Origin: Arthrobacter mobilis
Lineage (GTDB): Bacteria; Actinomycetota; Actinomycetes; Actinomycetales; Micrococcaceae
Assembly (NCBI RefSeq): GCF_012395835.1
Contig: NZ_JAAZSQ010000006.1
Span: forward strand, 136,218 to 200,217
DNA length: 64,000 bases
Reading direction: 5' to 3'
Shown: in pieces, positions 42,283 to 50,706 of the stretch
How the letters are laid out: each line of letters starts with the position of its first letter
Position numbering within the stretch: position 1 is the stretch's first letter
Program-made: the position numbers and the translations under genes
The notes under the pieces: generated by a model
Seen by the model: only the letters and a program-made list of their open reading frames with translations
The model's database searches: none
Told to the model about the DNA's origin: nothing

Positions 42283-43218
42283 ATGGATGTAAAGCGGCTG
42301 CAGATCCTGCGCGAGCTGGCGGACCGCGGCAGCGTGGGTGCGACGGCCGACGCCCTCAACGTCACGGCCTCCGCCGTCTCCCAGCAGCTGAAGGTGCTGC
42401 AGGAGGAAACCGGCGTGCTGCTGGTGGAAAAGTCCGGCCGCGGAGTAAAGCTGACCGAGGCAGGACTGGCGATGGCTGCCGCCGCAGCCGATGTGGCCGC
42501 CGCCATGGAACGGGTGCAGGCGACCGTGGACAGCTACCGCAGCGGCTGGCAGCAGCAGATCCGGGCGGCATTCTTCCCCAGCTCGGCCGAGATGTTCCTG
42601 CCCGGACTGCTGTACCGGCTGCGCGGCCTGGAGGGCGTGCACTTCGCCGTCTCCCTGGAGGATCCCTCCGTGGCCGGTTTTGTGCCGCTGACGGCAGACT
42701 ATGACTTTGTGGTGGCGCACAGCCTGCAGGGCGCGGATGTGTTCGAGCAGCGCGGCATCACCGTCGTCGAACTGCTGGACGAGCCGCTCGACGTCGGCAT
42801 GCCGGCAGACCATCCGCTGGCAGCCAAGGATGCACTGGAGGCCGAGGATGTCGTGGACTACCCGTGGATCGGTGTCCCGCGAGGCTTTCCATTCGAACAG
42901 GTGCTGGCCCAGATCGAGGCCCGCACCGGACGGCTGGCCCGGCGGATACTGCGCTTCCCCGACCTGCGCGTGATGGAGGCGATGGTGGCCGCCGGCCACG
43001 GCCTGGCCATGCTGCCGCGCTATACCTCATTGAAGGCGCAGGGACGCGGCTTCACCATGCGGCCGATCCGGGACGTGCGCGCGCACCGCAGCATCGTCGC
43101 CCTGGTGCGCAGCGACCTGGCTGAGCGCACCACGATCCGCACGGTCCTCGGCCTGCTGCGCGAAGAGGCCCGGCTGGTGGCCAGCCAGCAGTCGGCGGTC
43201 GGGCAGGCAGAACCGTAA
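42283..43218 (+). CDS. LysR-family transcriptional regulator
   Basis: A 311-residue LysR protein: winged helix MDVKRLQILRELADRGSVGATADALNVTASAVSQQL near the start (split over residues 1-36) and a periplasmic-binding-like effector domain. It lacks a ribosome site; ATG at 42283 is 6 nt after TAGAAT, so the mRNA is probably leaderless. It lies 43 nt upstream of ilvD on the same strand and divergent from the small-protein operon. Its target could be either; no coinducer can be named. Confidence 0.85.
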   Translation: MDVKRLQILRELADRGSVGATADALNVTASAVSQQLKVLQEETGVLLVEKSGRGVKLTEAGLAMAAAAADVAAAMERVQATVDSYRSGWQQQIRAAFFPSSAEMFLPGLLYRLRGLEGVHFAVSLEDPSVAGFVPLTADYDFVVAHSLQGADVFEQRGITVVELLDEPLDVGMPADHPLAAKDALEAEDVVDYPWIGVPRGFPFEQVLAQIEARTGRLARRILRFPDLRVMEAMVAAGHGLAMLPRYTSLKAQGRGFTMRPIRDVRAHRSIVALVRSDLAERTTIRTVLGLLREEARLVASQQSAVGQAEP

Positions 43219-43246
43219 TGTGGCCGGGCCCGCGCCGGGCTGGACA

Positions 43247-43252
43247 TAGAAT
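43247..43252 (+). promoter_or_regulatory. -10 box of ilvD
   Basis: TAGAAT with 8 nt to the ilvD ATG and no ribosome site between, suggesting a leaderless mRNA. No -35 box is evident; it lies at the LysR gene end. Confidence 0.5.
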
Positions 43253-43260
43253 CTAATGCT

Positions 43261-44964
43261 ATGAGCCCCGAGACAACTCCTGATATCAAGCCGCGCAGCC
43301 GCGCTGTCACCGACGGTATCCACGCGGCGCCTGCCCGCGGCATGTTCCGAGCGGTGGGAATGGGGGACGACGACTTCGCCAAGCCGCAGATCGGCGTCGC
43401 CAGTTCCTGGAACGAAATCACCCCCTGCAATCTGTCCCTGAACCGGCTGGCGCTGGCGGTCAAGGAAGGCGTGCACGCCGGCGGCGGGTTCCCGATGCAG
43501 TTCGGCACCATCTCGGTCTCGGACGGCATTTCCATGGGCCACGAGGGCATGCACTTTTCGCTGGTGTCCCGGGAGGTCATCGCCGACTCGGTCGAGACCG
43601 TGATGCAGGCCGAGCGCATTGACGGTTCGGTGCTGCTGGCCGGCTGCGACAAGTCCCTGCCGGGCATGCTCATGGCCGCCGCGCGCCTGGATGTGTCCAG
43701 CGTCTTCCTCTATGCCGGCTCGATCATGCCCGGCTGGGTCAAGCTCGAGGACGGCTCGGAGAAGGAGGTGACCCTGATCGACGCCTTCGAGGCCGTGGGC
43801 GCCTGCGCGGCCGGGAAGATGAGCATGGGCGACCTGGACCGGATCGAACGGGCCATCTGCCCGGGCGAGGGCGCCTGCGGCGGGATGTACACCGCCAACA
43901 CCATGGCGAGCATCGGCGAGGCGATCGGCATGTCCCTGCCCGGGTCCGCGGCCCCACCCTCGGCCGACCGGCGCCGCGACCAGTTCGCCCGCCAGTCCGG
44001 CGAGGCAGTGGTGAACCTGCTGCGGCTGGGCATCACCGCCCGCGACATCATGACCAAGAAGGCGTTCGAGAATGCGATCGCCGTGGCGATGGCCTTCGGC
44101 GGCTCCACCAACGCCGTGCTGCACCTGCTTGCCATTGCCCGCGAGGCGGAGGTGGACCTGACCCTGGACGACTTCAACCGGATCGGGGACAGGATTCCCC
44201 ACCTGGGCGACCTGAAGCCCTTCGGCCGCTACGTGATGACCGACGTGGACAGGATCGGCGGCGTGCCGGTGGTCATGAAGGCGCTGCTGGATGCCGGCCT
44301 GCTGCACGGGGACTGCCTGACCGTCACCGGCAGGACGGTGGCCGAGAACCTGGCCGCGATCAACCCGCCGGACCCCGACGGCAAGATCCTGCGGGCGCTG
44401 GATAACCCGATCCACAAGACCGGCGGCATCACCATCCTGCACGGCTCGCTCGCCCCGGAGGGCGCGGTGGTGAAGTCCGCAGGCTTCGACGCCGACGTCT
44501 TCGAGGGCACCGCCCGCGTCTTCGAACGCGAGCAGGGCGCCCTGGATGCGCTCGATAACGGGCAGATCCTGCCCGGCGACGTCGTGGTCATCCGCTACGA
44601 GGGTCCCAAGGGCGGTCCCGGCATGCGCGAAATGCTCGCCATCACCGGCGCCATCAAGGGTGCCGGCCTGGGCAAGGACGTGCTGCTGCTGACCGACGGC
44701 CGGTTCTCCGGCGGCACCACCGGGCTGTGCATCGGGCACGTGGCCCCGGAAGCCGTCGACGCCGGCCCGATCGCCTTCGTCCGGGACGGGGACCGGATCC
44801 GGGTCGACATCGGCGCCCGCAGCATCGACCTGCTGGTCGACCCGGCCGAGCTTCAGGCCCGCAAGGCCGGCTGGGAGCCCCTGCCGGCAAAGTTCACCTC
44901 CGGCGTCCTGGCGAAGTACGCCAAGCTGGTCAACTCGGCCTCCACCGGCGCCTACTGCGGATAA
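43261..44964 (+). CDS. ilvD: Dihydroxy-acid dehydratase
   Basis: Fe-S enzyme dehydrating the dihydroxy acids to the 2-oxo precursors of valine and isoleucine, 567 aa. Signatures: [37 protein letters not shown]-like [12 protein letters not shown], and [18 protein letters not shown], where the cysteines bind the cluster. The C-terminal block [21 protein letters not shown] is complete. A perfect 14-bp hairpin follows. Confidence 0.97.
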   Translation: MSPETTPDIKPRSRAVTDGIHAAPARGMFRAVGMGDDDFAKPQIGVASSWNEITPCNLSLNRLALAVKEGVHAGGGFPMQFGTISVSDGISMGHEGMHFSLVSREVIADSVETVMQAERIDGSVLLAGCDKSLPGMLMAAARLDVSSVFLYAGSIMPGWVKLEDGSEKEVTLIDAFEAVGACAAGKMSMGDLDRIERAICPGEGACGGMYTANTMASIGEAIGMSLPGSAAPPSADRRRDQFARQSGEAVVNLLRLGITARDIMTKKAFENAIAVAMAFGGSTNAVLHLLAIAREAEVDLTLDDFNRIGDRIPHLGDLKPFGRYVMTDVDRIGGVPVVMKALLDAGLLHGDCLTVTGRTVAENLAAINPPDPDGKILRALDNPIHKTGGITILHGSLAPEGAVVKSAGFDADVFEGTARVFEREQGALDALDNGQILPGDVVVIRYEGPKGGPGMREMLAITGAIKGAGLGKDVLLLTDGRFSGGTTGLCIGHVAPEAVDAGPIAFVRDGDRIRVDIGARSIDLLVDPAELQARKAGWEPLPAKFTSGVLAKYAKLVNSASTGAYCG

Positions 44965-44970
44965 TGCCTG

Positions 44971-45007
44971 CCCGTCCGGCACGGCGCTGAGCACCGTGCC
45001 GGACGGG
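44971..45007 (+). terminator. Terminator of ilvD
   Basis: CCCGTCCGGCACGG (44971-44984) and its exact inverse (44994-45007) form a 14-bp stem with a 9-nt loop, 7 nt after the stop codon. No U tract follows. Confidence 0.65.
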
Positions 45008-45102
45008 TCCCGGCGCCACTCTGGAAGCCTTGGCGCCTCCGGAACCGGGCCGTCCGAAAGGTGGACTGTCTTGTCCAAATAGTGAGATGGGATACGCTCC
45101 GT

Positions 45103-45133
45103 TTGACACTGGTGTCCGCACAGCGCCTAGACT
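45103..45133 (+). promoter_or_regulatory. Promoter of the ilvBNC leader
   Basis: TTGACA (45103-45108) and TAGACT (45128-45133), spacer 19 nt. Seven nt separate the -10 box from the leader peptide ATG at 45141, so the leader should be translated from the very 5' end of the mRNA. Confidence 0.65.
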
Positions 45134-45140
45134 GATTGCC

Positions 45141-45185
45141 ATGCAGATCGAAACCGTTGTAGTCGTTATCGAGCGCGTGGCCTAG
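45141..45185 (+). CDS. ilvL: ilvBNC leader peptide
   Basis: A 14-codon frame, MQIETVVVVIERVA, too short to be an ordinary gene. It contains five Val and two Ile codons, including four consecutive Val codons. It precedes an attenuator hairpin, and its stop lies in the 5' arm of an upstream hairpin. When valyl- or isoleucyl-tRNA is scarce, stalling in the Val run would change the folding of the leader and allow ilvBNC transcription. The coding and structure are seen; the regulatory behaviour is inferred from known attenuators. Confidence 0.8.
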   Translation: MQIETVVVVIERVA

Positions 45186-45253
45186 GCCCGGCTGGACAGG
45201 CTACGTCACGCGCGGAACCCCATCGGAGCCAGCCGGCTCGGCGGGGTTTTTTT
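45173..45253 (+). promoter_or_regulatory. Attenuator of ilvBNC with alternative hairpins
   Basis: Three competing structures are visible. Hairpin 1:2 pairs 45173-45185 with 45201-45213 (12 of 13 positions, one G-U). The antiterminator pairs CCGGCTGG (45188-45195) with CCAGCCGG (45229-45236), 8 bp. The terminator pairs AACCCC..GAGCC with GGCTC..GGGGTT (about 45216-45248), followed by seven T. Antiterminator and terminator are mutually exclusive because they share 45229-45236. Confidence 0.75.
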
Positions 45254-45340
45254 ATTGCATGAAGAGCACAGAGCCGCAGCCTTCACCGGATGCGGCCAGC
45301 ACATCAACCAACAACAGAAGATCCGTAAAGGAAGAGCCCG

Positions 45341-47245
45341 ATGAGTAAGGGATCGCCAATCAGCCCTTCGCTGATGGCCAACAAGGCACCGGCCAAGGCC
45401 GGTGACACTGTCAGGACCAAAGATGTAGCTGCCTCTGTCTCTTCCACCGTGGATGCGGTCAATCCCGTGCAGGGACCGAACAACATCGTGCCGCCCACAG
45501 AAATGACCGGCTCACAAGCCGTTGTCCGTTCACTGGAAGAACTGGGCGTCACCGACGTCTTCGGGTTGCCGGGCGGGGCCATCCTCCCCACCTACGACCC
45601 GCTCATGGATTCGACCCGGATCAACCACATCCTGGTCCGCCATGAACAGGGAGCAGGCCATGCCGCCCAGGGCTATGCCATGGTCACCGGCAAAGCAGGG
45701 GTGTGCATCGCCACCTCCGGCCCCGGTGCCACCAACCTGGTGACCCCCATCGCCGACGCCCACATGGACTCCGTGCCCATGGTCGCCATCACCGGCCAGG
45801 TGAGCAGCGCGGTGATCGGTTCCGACGCCTTCCAGGAAGCGGACATTGTCGGCATCACCATGCCGATCACCAAGCATTCCTATCTGGTCACCCGCGCCGA
45901 GGACATTCCGCGCGTGCTGGCGGAGGCGTTCTACATCGCCACCAGCGGCCGCCCCGGACCGGTGCTGGTGGACATCACCAAGGATGCCCAGCAGGCCCTC
46001 ACCACGTTCTCCTGGCCGCCGCGCGTGGACATTCCCGGCTACCGGACCGTCGTGCGCGGGCACTCCAAGCAGGTCCGGGAAGCCGCCAGGCTGATCGCCG
46101 CGGCCAAGCGCCCGGTCTTCTACGTTGGCGGCGGTGTCGTGAAGGCGAACGCCGCGGCGGAATTGCGCGAGCTGGCGGAGCTGGTCGGCGCACCCGTGAC
46201 CACCACGCTGATGGCCCGCGGTGTCTTCCCGGATTCGCATGAACTGCATATCGGCATGCCCGGCATGCACGGCTCGGTCTCCGCGGTGACGGCGCTGCAG
46301 CAGTCGGACCTGCTGATTACCCTCGGCGCCCGCTTCGACGACCGCGTCACCGGGGTGCTGAGCACCTTTGCCCCGGAGGCCAAGGTCATCCACGCCGACA
46401 TCGACCCGGCGGAAATTTCCAAGAACCGTGCCGCCGACGTGCCGATCGTCGGCTCGGTGAAGGAGATCATTCCCGAGCTGGCCGAGGCCTGCCGCGAGCT
46501 GTTCGCGGCGGAATCCGCCCCGGACCTGGCCGAGTGGTGGGCCATGCTGGACAAGCTGCGCCAGACCTACCCGCTGGGCTTCACCGAGCCCGAGGACGGG
46601 CTGATGGCGCCGCAGCAGGTCATCCAGCGCATCGGCGAGCTGACCGGGCCCGAAGGCGTCTACGTGGCCGGCGTCGGCCAGCACCAGATGTGGAGCGCCC
46701 AGTTCATCAAGTACGAGCGCCCGCGGGCCTGGCTGAACTCCGGCGGCCTGGGCACCATGGGCTATTCGGTGCCCGCGGCCATGGGCGCCAAGGTTGGCGA
46801 TCCGGACCGCGTGGTCTGGTCCATCGACGGGGACGGCTGCTTCCAGATGACCAACCAGGAACTGGCCACCTGCGCGCTGAACAACATCCCGATCAAGGTC
46901 GCGGTGATCAACAACTCCTCCCTGGGCATGGTCCGCCAGTGGCAGACCCTGTTCTATGACGGCCGGTATTCCAATACCGACCTGCACACCGGCCACGAGA
47001 CCGTCCGCATCCCGGACTTCGTGAAGCTGGCGGATGCCTACGGCTGCGTGGGGCTGCGCTGCGACCGGGCCGAGGACATCGACGCGACCATCAAGCAGGC
47101 GCTGGAAATCAACGACCGTCCGGTGGTCATCGATTTTGTGGTCAGCCCGAACTCCATGGTGTGGCCAATGGTGCCCGCCGGCGTGAGCAACGACGCTATC
47201 CAGATCGCCCGGGGCATGACCCCGGCCTGGGAAGAGGAGGACTAG
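45341..47245 (+). CDS. ilvB: Acetolactate synthase, large (catalytic) subunit
   Basis: Thiamine-diphosphate and FAD enzyme, 634 aa; condenses pyruvate with pyruvate or 2-oxobutyrate. The ThDP Glu is in [14 protein letters not shown]; the C-terminal ThDP/Mg motif begins [15 protein letters not shown] and runs to NNSSLG. A 60-residue N-terminal extension ([17 protein letters not shown]...) precedes the usual [14 protein letters not shown] start. ATG at 45341 has AAAGGAAG upstream. First gene of ilvBNC. Confidence 0.97.
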   Translation: MSKGSPISPSLMANKAPAKAGDTVRTKDVAASVSSTVDAVNPVQGPNNIVPPTEMTGSQAVVRSLEELGVTDVFGLPGGAILPTYDPLMDSTRINHILVRHEQGAGHAAQGYAMVTGKAGVCIATSGPGATNLVTPIADAHMDSVPMVAITGQVSSAVIGSDAFQEADIVGITMPITKHSYLVTRAEDIPRVLAEAFYIATSGRPGPVLVDITKDAQQALTTFSWPPRVDIPGYRTVVRGHSKQVREAARLIAAAKRPVFYVGGGVVKANAAAELRELAELVGAPVTTTLMARGVFPDSHELHIGMPGMHGSVSAVTALQQSDLLITLGARFDDRVTGVLSTFAPEAKVIHADIDPAEISKNRAADVPIVGSVKEIIPELAEACRELFAAESAPDLAEWWAMLDKLRQTYPLGFTEPEDGLMAPQQVIQRIGELTGPEGVYVAGVGQHQMWSAQFIKYERPRAWLNSGGLGTMGYSVPAAMGAKVGDPDRVVWSIDGDGCFQMTNQELATCALNNIPIKVAVINNSSLGMVRQWQTLFYDGRYSNTDLHTGHETVRIPDFVKLADAYGCVGLRCDRAEDIDATIKQALEINDRPVVIDFVVSPNSMVWPMVPAGVSNDAIQIARGMTPAWEEED

Positions 47246-47247
47246 GA

Positions 47248-47760
47248 ATGTCCCGTCATACACTGTCCGTACTGGTCGAGGACGTTCCCGGCGTGCTCAC
47301 CCGCGTGGCCAGCCTGTTTGCCCGCCGGGCATTCAACATCCATTCTTTGGCGGTAGGCCCCACGGAAGCCCCCGGGTATTCCCGGATCACCGTGGTGGTC
47401 GACGCCGAGGGTGACCTGCTCGAGCAGGTCACCAAACAGCTGAACAAGCTCGTCAATGTCATCAAGATTGTCGAACTGGTTCCGGAATCCTCCGTGCAGC
47501 GCGACCACATCCTGGTCAAGGTGCGCGCCGATGCCGCGGCACGGCTGCAGGTAACCCAGGCAGCAGATCTGTTCCGCGCCTCAGTGGTCGACGTGTCCAC
47601 CGACTCGCTGGTCATTGAAGCCACCGGCACTGCCGAAAAGCTTTCTGCGCTGCTGTCAGTGCTGGAGCCGTTTGGCATCCGCGAAATTGTCCAGTCCGGA
47701 ACTCTGGCCGTCGGCCGAGGTTCCCGGTCGATGAGCGACCGGGCCCTGCGTTCGGCCTGA
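47248..47760 (+). CDS. ilvN: Acetolactate synthase, small (regulatory) subunit
   Basis: ACT-domain subunit, 170 aa, conferring valine feedback inhibition on IlvB. The N-terminal ACT domain starts SVLVEDVPGVLTRVASLFARRAFNI, and a C-terminal ALS_ss_C domain ends in IREIVQSGTLAVGRG. ATG at 47248 is 2 nt after the ilvB stop and has GAGGAGGA upstream within ilvB. Confidence 0.97.
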   Translation: MSRHTLSVLVEDVPGVLTRVASLFARRAFNIHSLAVGPTEAPGYSRITVVVDAEGDLLEQVTKQLNKLVNVIKIVELVPESSVQRDHILVKVRADAAARLQVTQAADLFRASVVDVSTDSLVIEATGTAEKLSALLSVLEPFGIREIVQSGTLAVGRGSRSMSDRALRSA

Positions 47761-47805
47761 TATCCCCGCTCGATCCACAGACGAAAAAACCCACAGGAGA
47801 AATAG

Positions 47806-48834
<1,029 letters not shown>

Positions 48835-48857
48835 CCGCACGGCGAAGGCGCGACTAT

Positions 48858-48903
48858 GGCCGGATTCACATTGGGACCAATGGGAAACAATGTGAGTCCG
48901 GCC
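48858..48903 (+). terminator. Terminator of ilvBNC
   Basis: GGCCGGATTCACATTG (48858-48873) pairs with CAATGTGAGTCCGGCC (48888-48903), with one mismatch. It is followed by GTTTGTCG and then the serA promoter. Confidence 0.7.
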
Positions 48904-48914
48904 GTTTGTCGTCC

Positions 48915-48930
48915 TAAACTGATTGCACCC
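48915..48930 (+). promoter_or_regulatory. -10 region of serA
   Basis: TAAACT at 48915-48920. The surrounding CCTAAACTGATTGC differs from the ilvBNC leader promoter (CCTAGACTGATTGC) at one base. The expected transcript has a leader of about 30 nt before the GTG at 48959. Confidence 0.45.
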
Positions 48931-48958
48931 CCGATTGCATCGCAGAAGGAACATCCTT

Positions 48959-50548
48959 GTGGAAAAACCAGTAGTCCTCCTTGCTGAGGAGCTCTCGCCT
49001 GCCACCATCGACGCCCTCGGTCCCGACTTCGAGATCCGCCAGACGGACGGCGCGGACCGCTCCCAGCTGCTCCCTGCGATCGCGGACGTGGACGCCATCC
49101 TGGTACGGTCTGCCACCAAGGTCGACGCCGAGGCCATTGCCGCCGCGAAGAAGCTCAAGGTCATCGCCCGCGCCGGCGTCGGCCTGGACAATGTCGACAT
49201 CAAGGCCGCCACCCAGGCCGGAGTCATGGTCGTCAATGCGCCGACCTCGAACATCATTTCCGCCGCCGAACTGACCATCGGCCACATCCTGGGGCTGGCC
49301 CGCAACATTGCCGCCGCCAATGCGGCCCTGAAGGCAGGCGAATGGAAGCGTTCCAGGTACACCGGGACCGAACTGTACGAGAAGAAGGTCGGCATCATCG
49401 GCCTGGGCCGGATCGGCGCGCTGATCGCTGCCCGCCTGCAGGCCTTCGAAACCCAGATCCTGGCCTACGACCCGTACGTCACCAGCGCCCGTGCCGCCCA
49501 GCTGAACGTGAAGCTGGTCAGCCTGGACGAGCTGCTGGAGCAGTCGGACTTTATCACCATCCACATGCCCAAGACTCCTGAGACGATGGGCATGATCGGC
49601 GCCGAGGCTTTCGACAAGATGAAGGACACCGCCTACGTGGTCAACGTCGCCCGCGGCGGCCTGATCGACGAAGACGCCCTGCACACCGCGCTGAAGGAAG
49701 GCAAGATCGCCGGCGCCGCCATCGACGTCTTCGTCAAGGAGCCGAGCACGGACCTGCCGTTCTTCGCCTTCGACAATGTCGTGGTCACCCCGCACCTGGG
49801 CGCCTCCACCGAGGAAGCCCAGGAGAAGGCCGGTATCTCCGTGGCCAAGTCGGTGCGCCTGGCTCTGGCCGGCGAGCTGGTTCCGGACGCCGTGAATGTC
49901 GCCGGCGGCATCATCGACCCGGTGGTCCGTCCCGGCATCCCGCTGATGGAGAAGCTGGGCCAGATCTTCACCGCGCTGACGCATACCTCCGTGACCCAGA
50001 TCGACATCGAGGTCGCGGGCGAGATTGCCGGGCTGGACGTGAAGGCACTGGAACTTGCCGCGCTCAAGGGCGTGTTCAAGGACGTTGTCTCCGAGCAGGT
50101 CTCCTATGTCAACGCGCCGGTGCTGGCCGAGCAGCGGGGCATCAACACCCGCCTGATCACCACGCCGGAGTCGGAGGAGTACCGCAACGTGCTCACCATC
50201 CGCGGAGCCCTCTCCGACAGCGCGCAGATCTCCGTCTCGGGCACCCTGACCGGGCCGAAGCAGATCCAGAAGCTCGTGGGCGTGAACGGGTACGAAATGG
50301 AAATTCCGATCAGCGAGCACCTGCTGGTGATCAACTACGAGGACCGTCCGGGCGTGATCGGCACCTTGGGCCGGCTGCTCGGCGAGGCGGACATCAACAT
50401 CGCCGGCATGCAGGTCTCCCGCAACGAGGACAGCAAGCAGGCCCTGGCCCTGCTGACCGTGGACAGCTCCGTCCCGCAGGAAATCGTGGACCAGCTGCGC
50501 GGGACCATCGGCGCCAGCCTGGCCCGTGTGGTGGACCTGGCGGACTAA
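48959..50548 (+). CDS. serA: D-3-phosphoglycerate dehydrogenase
   Basis: First enzyme of serine synthesis, 529 aa, the type with an extra allosteric substrate-binding domain and C-terminal ACT domain, as in mycobacteria. The NAD motif is GLGRIGALIA; the catalytic Arg is in NVARGGLID and the His in TPHLGASTEEAQ. The C-terminal ACT domain begins HLLVINYEDRPGVIGTLG. The start is GTG at 48959 with AAGGA upstream. It is in the usual place after ilvC. Confidence 0.97.
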   Translation: MEKPVVLLAEELSPATIDALGPDFEIRQTDGADRSQLLPAIADVDAILVRSATKVDAEAIAAAKKLKVIARAGVGLDNVDIKAATQAGVMVVNAPTSNIISAAELTIGHILGLARNIAAANAALKAGEWKRSRYTGTELYEKKVGIIGLGRIGALIAARLQAFETQILAYDPYVTSARAAQLNVKLVSLDELLEQSDFITIHMPKTPETMGMIGAEAFDKMKDTAYVVNVARGGLIDEDALHTALKEGKIAGAAIDVFVKEPSTDLPFFAFDNVVVTPHLGASTEEAQEKAGISVAKSVRLALAGELVPDAVNVAGGIIDPVVRPGIPLMEKLGQIFTALTHTSVTQIDIEVAGEIAGLDVKALELAALKGVFKDVVSEQVSYVNAPVLAEQRGINTRLITTPESEEYRNVLTIRGALSDSAQISVSGTLTGPKQIQKLVGVNGYEMEIPISEHLLVINYEDRPGVIGTLGRLLGEADINIAGMQVSRNEDSKQALALLTVDSSVPQEIVDQLRGTIGASLARVVDLAD

Positions 50549-50576
50549 GGGGCCCGGCAAACCTGCCATAATTGGA

Positions 50577-50619
50577 CGAAGGCCCGTTGACTCAACGCTG
50601 TTGGGGCAGCGGGCTTTCG
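50577..50619 (+). terminator. Terminator of serA
   Basis: CGAAGGCCCGTTG (50577-50589) pairs with CAGCGGGCTTTCG (50607-50619), 13 positions including two G-U pairs, about 28 nt after the stop. Confidence 0.65.
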
Positions 50620-50706
50620 TTCGTTCCGGGCCGGTTCCGAGGATTTTCCAGACTTTATGCGCAGAGACGATTTGATCGAGAGTAACGAGATGTGTGAGGG
50701 CAGGCG

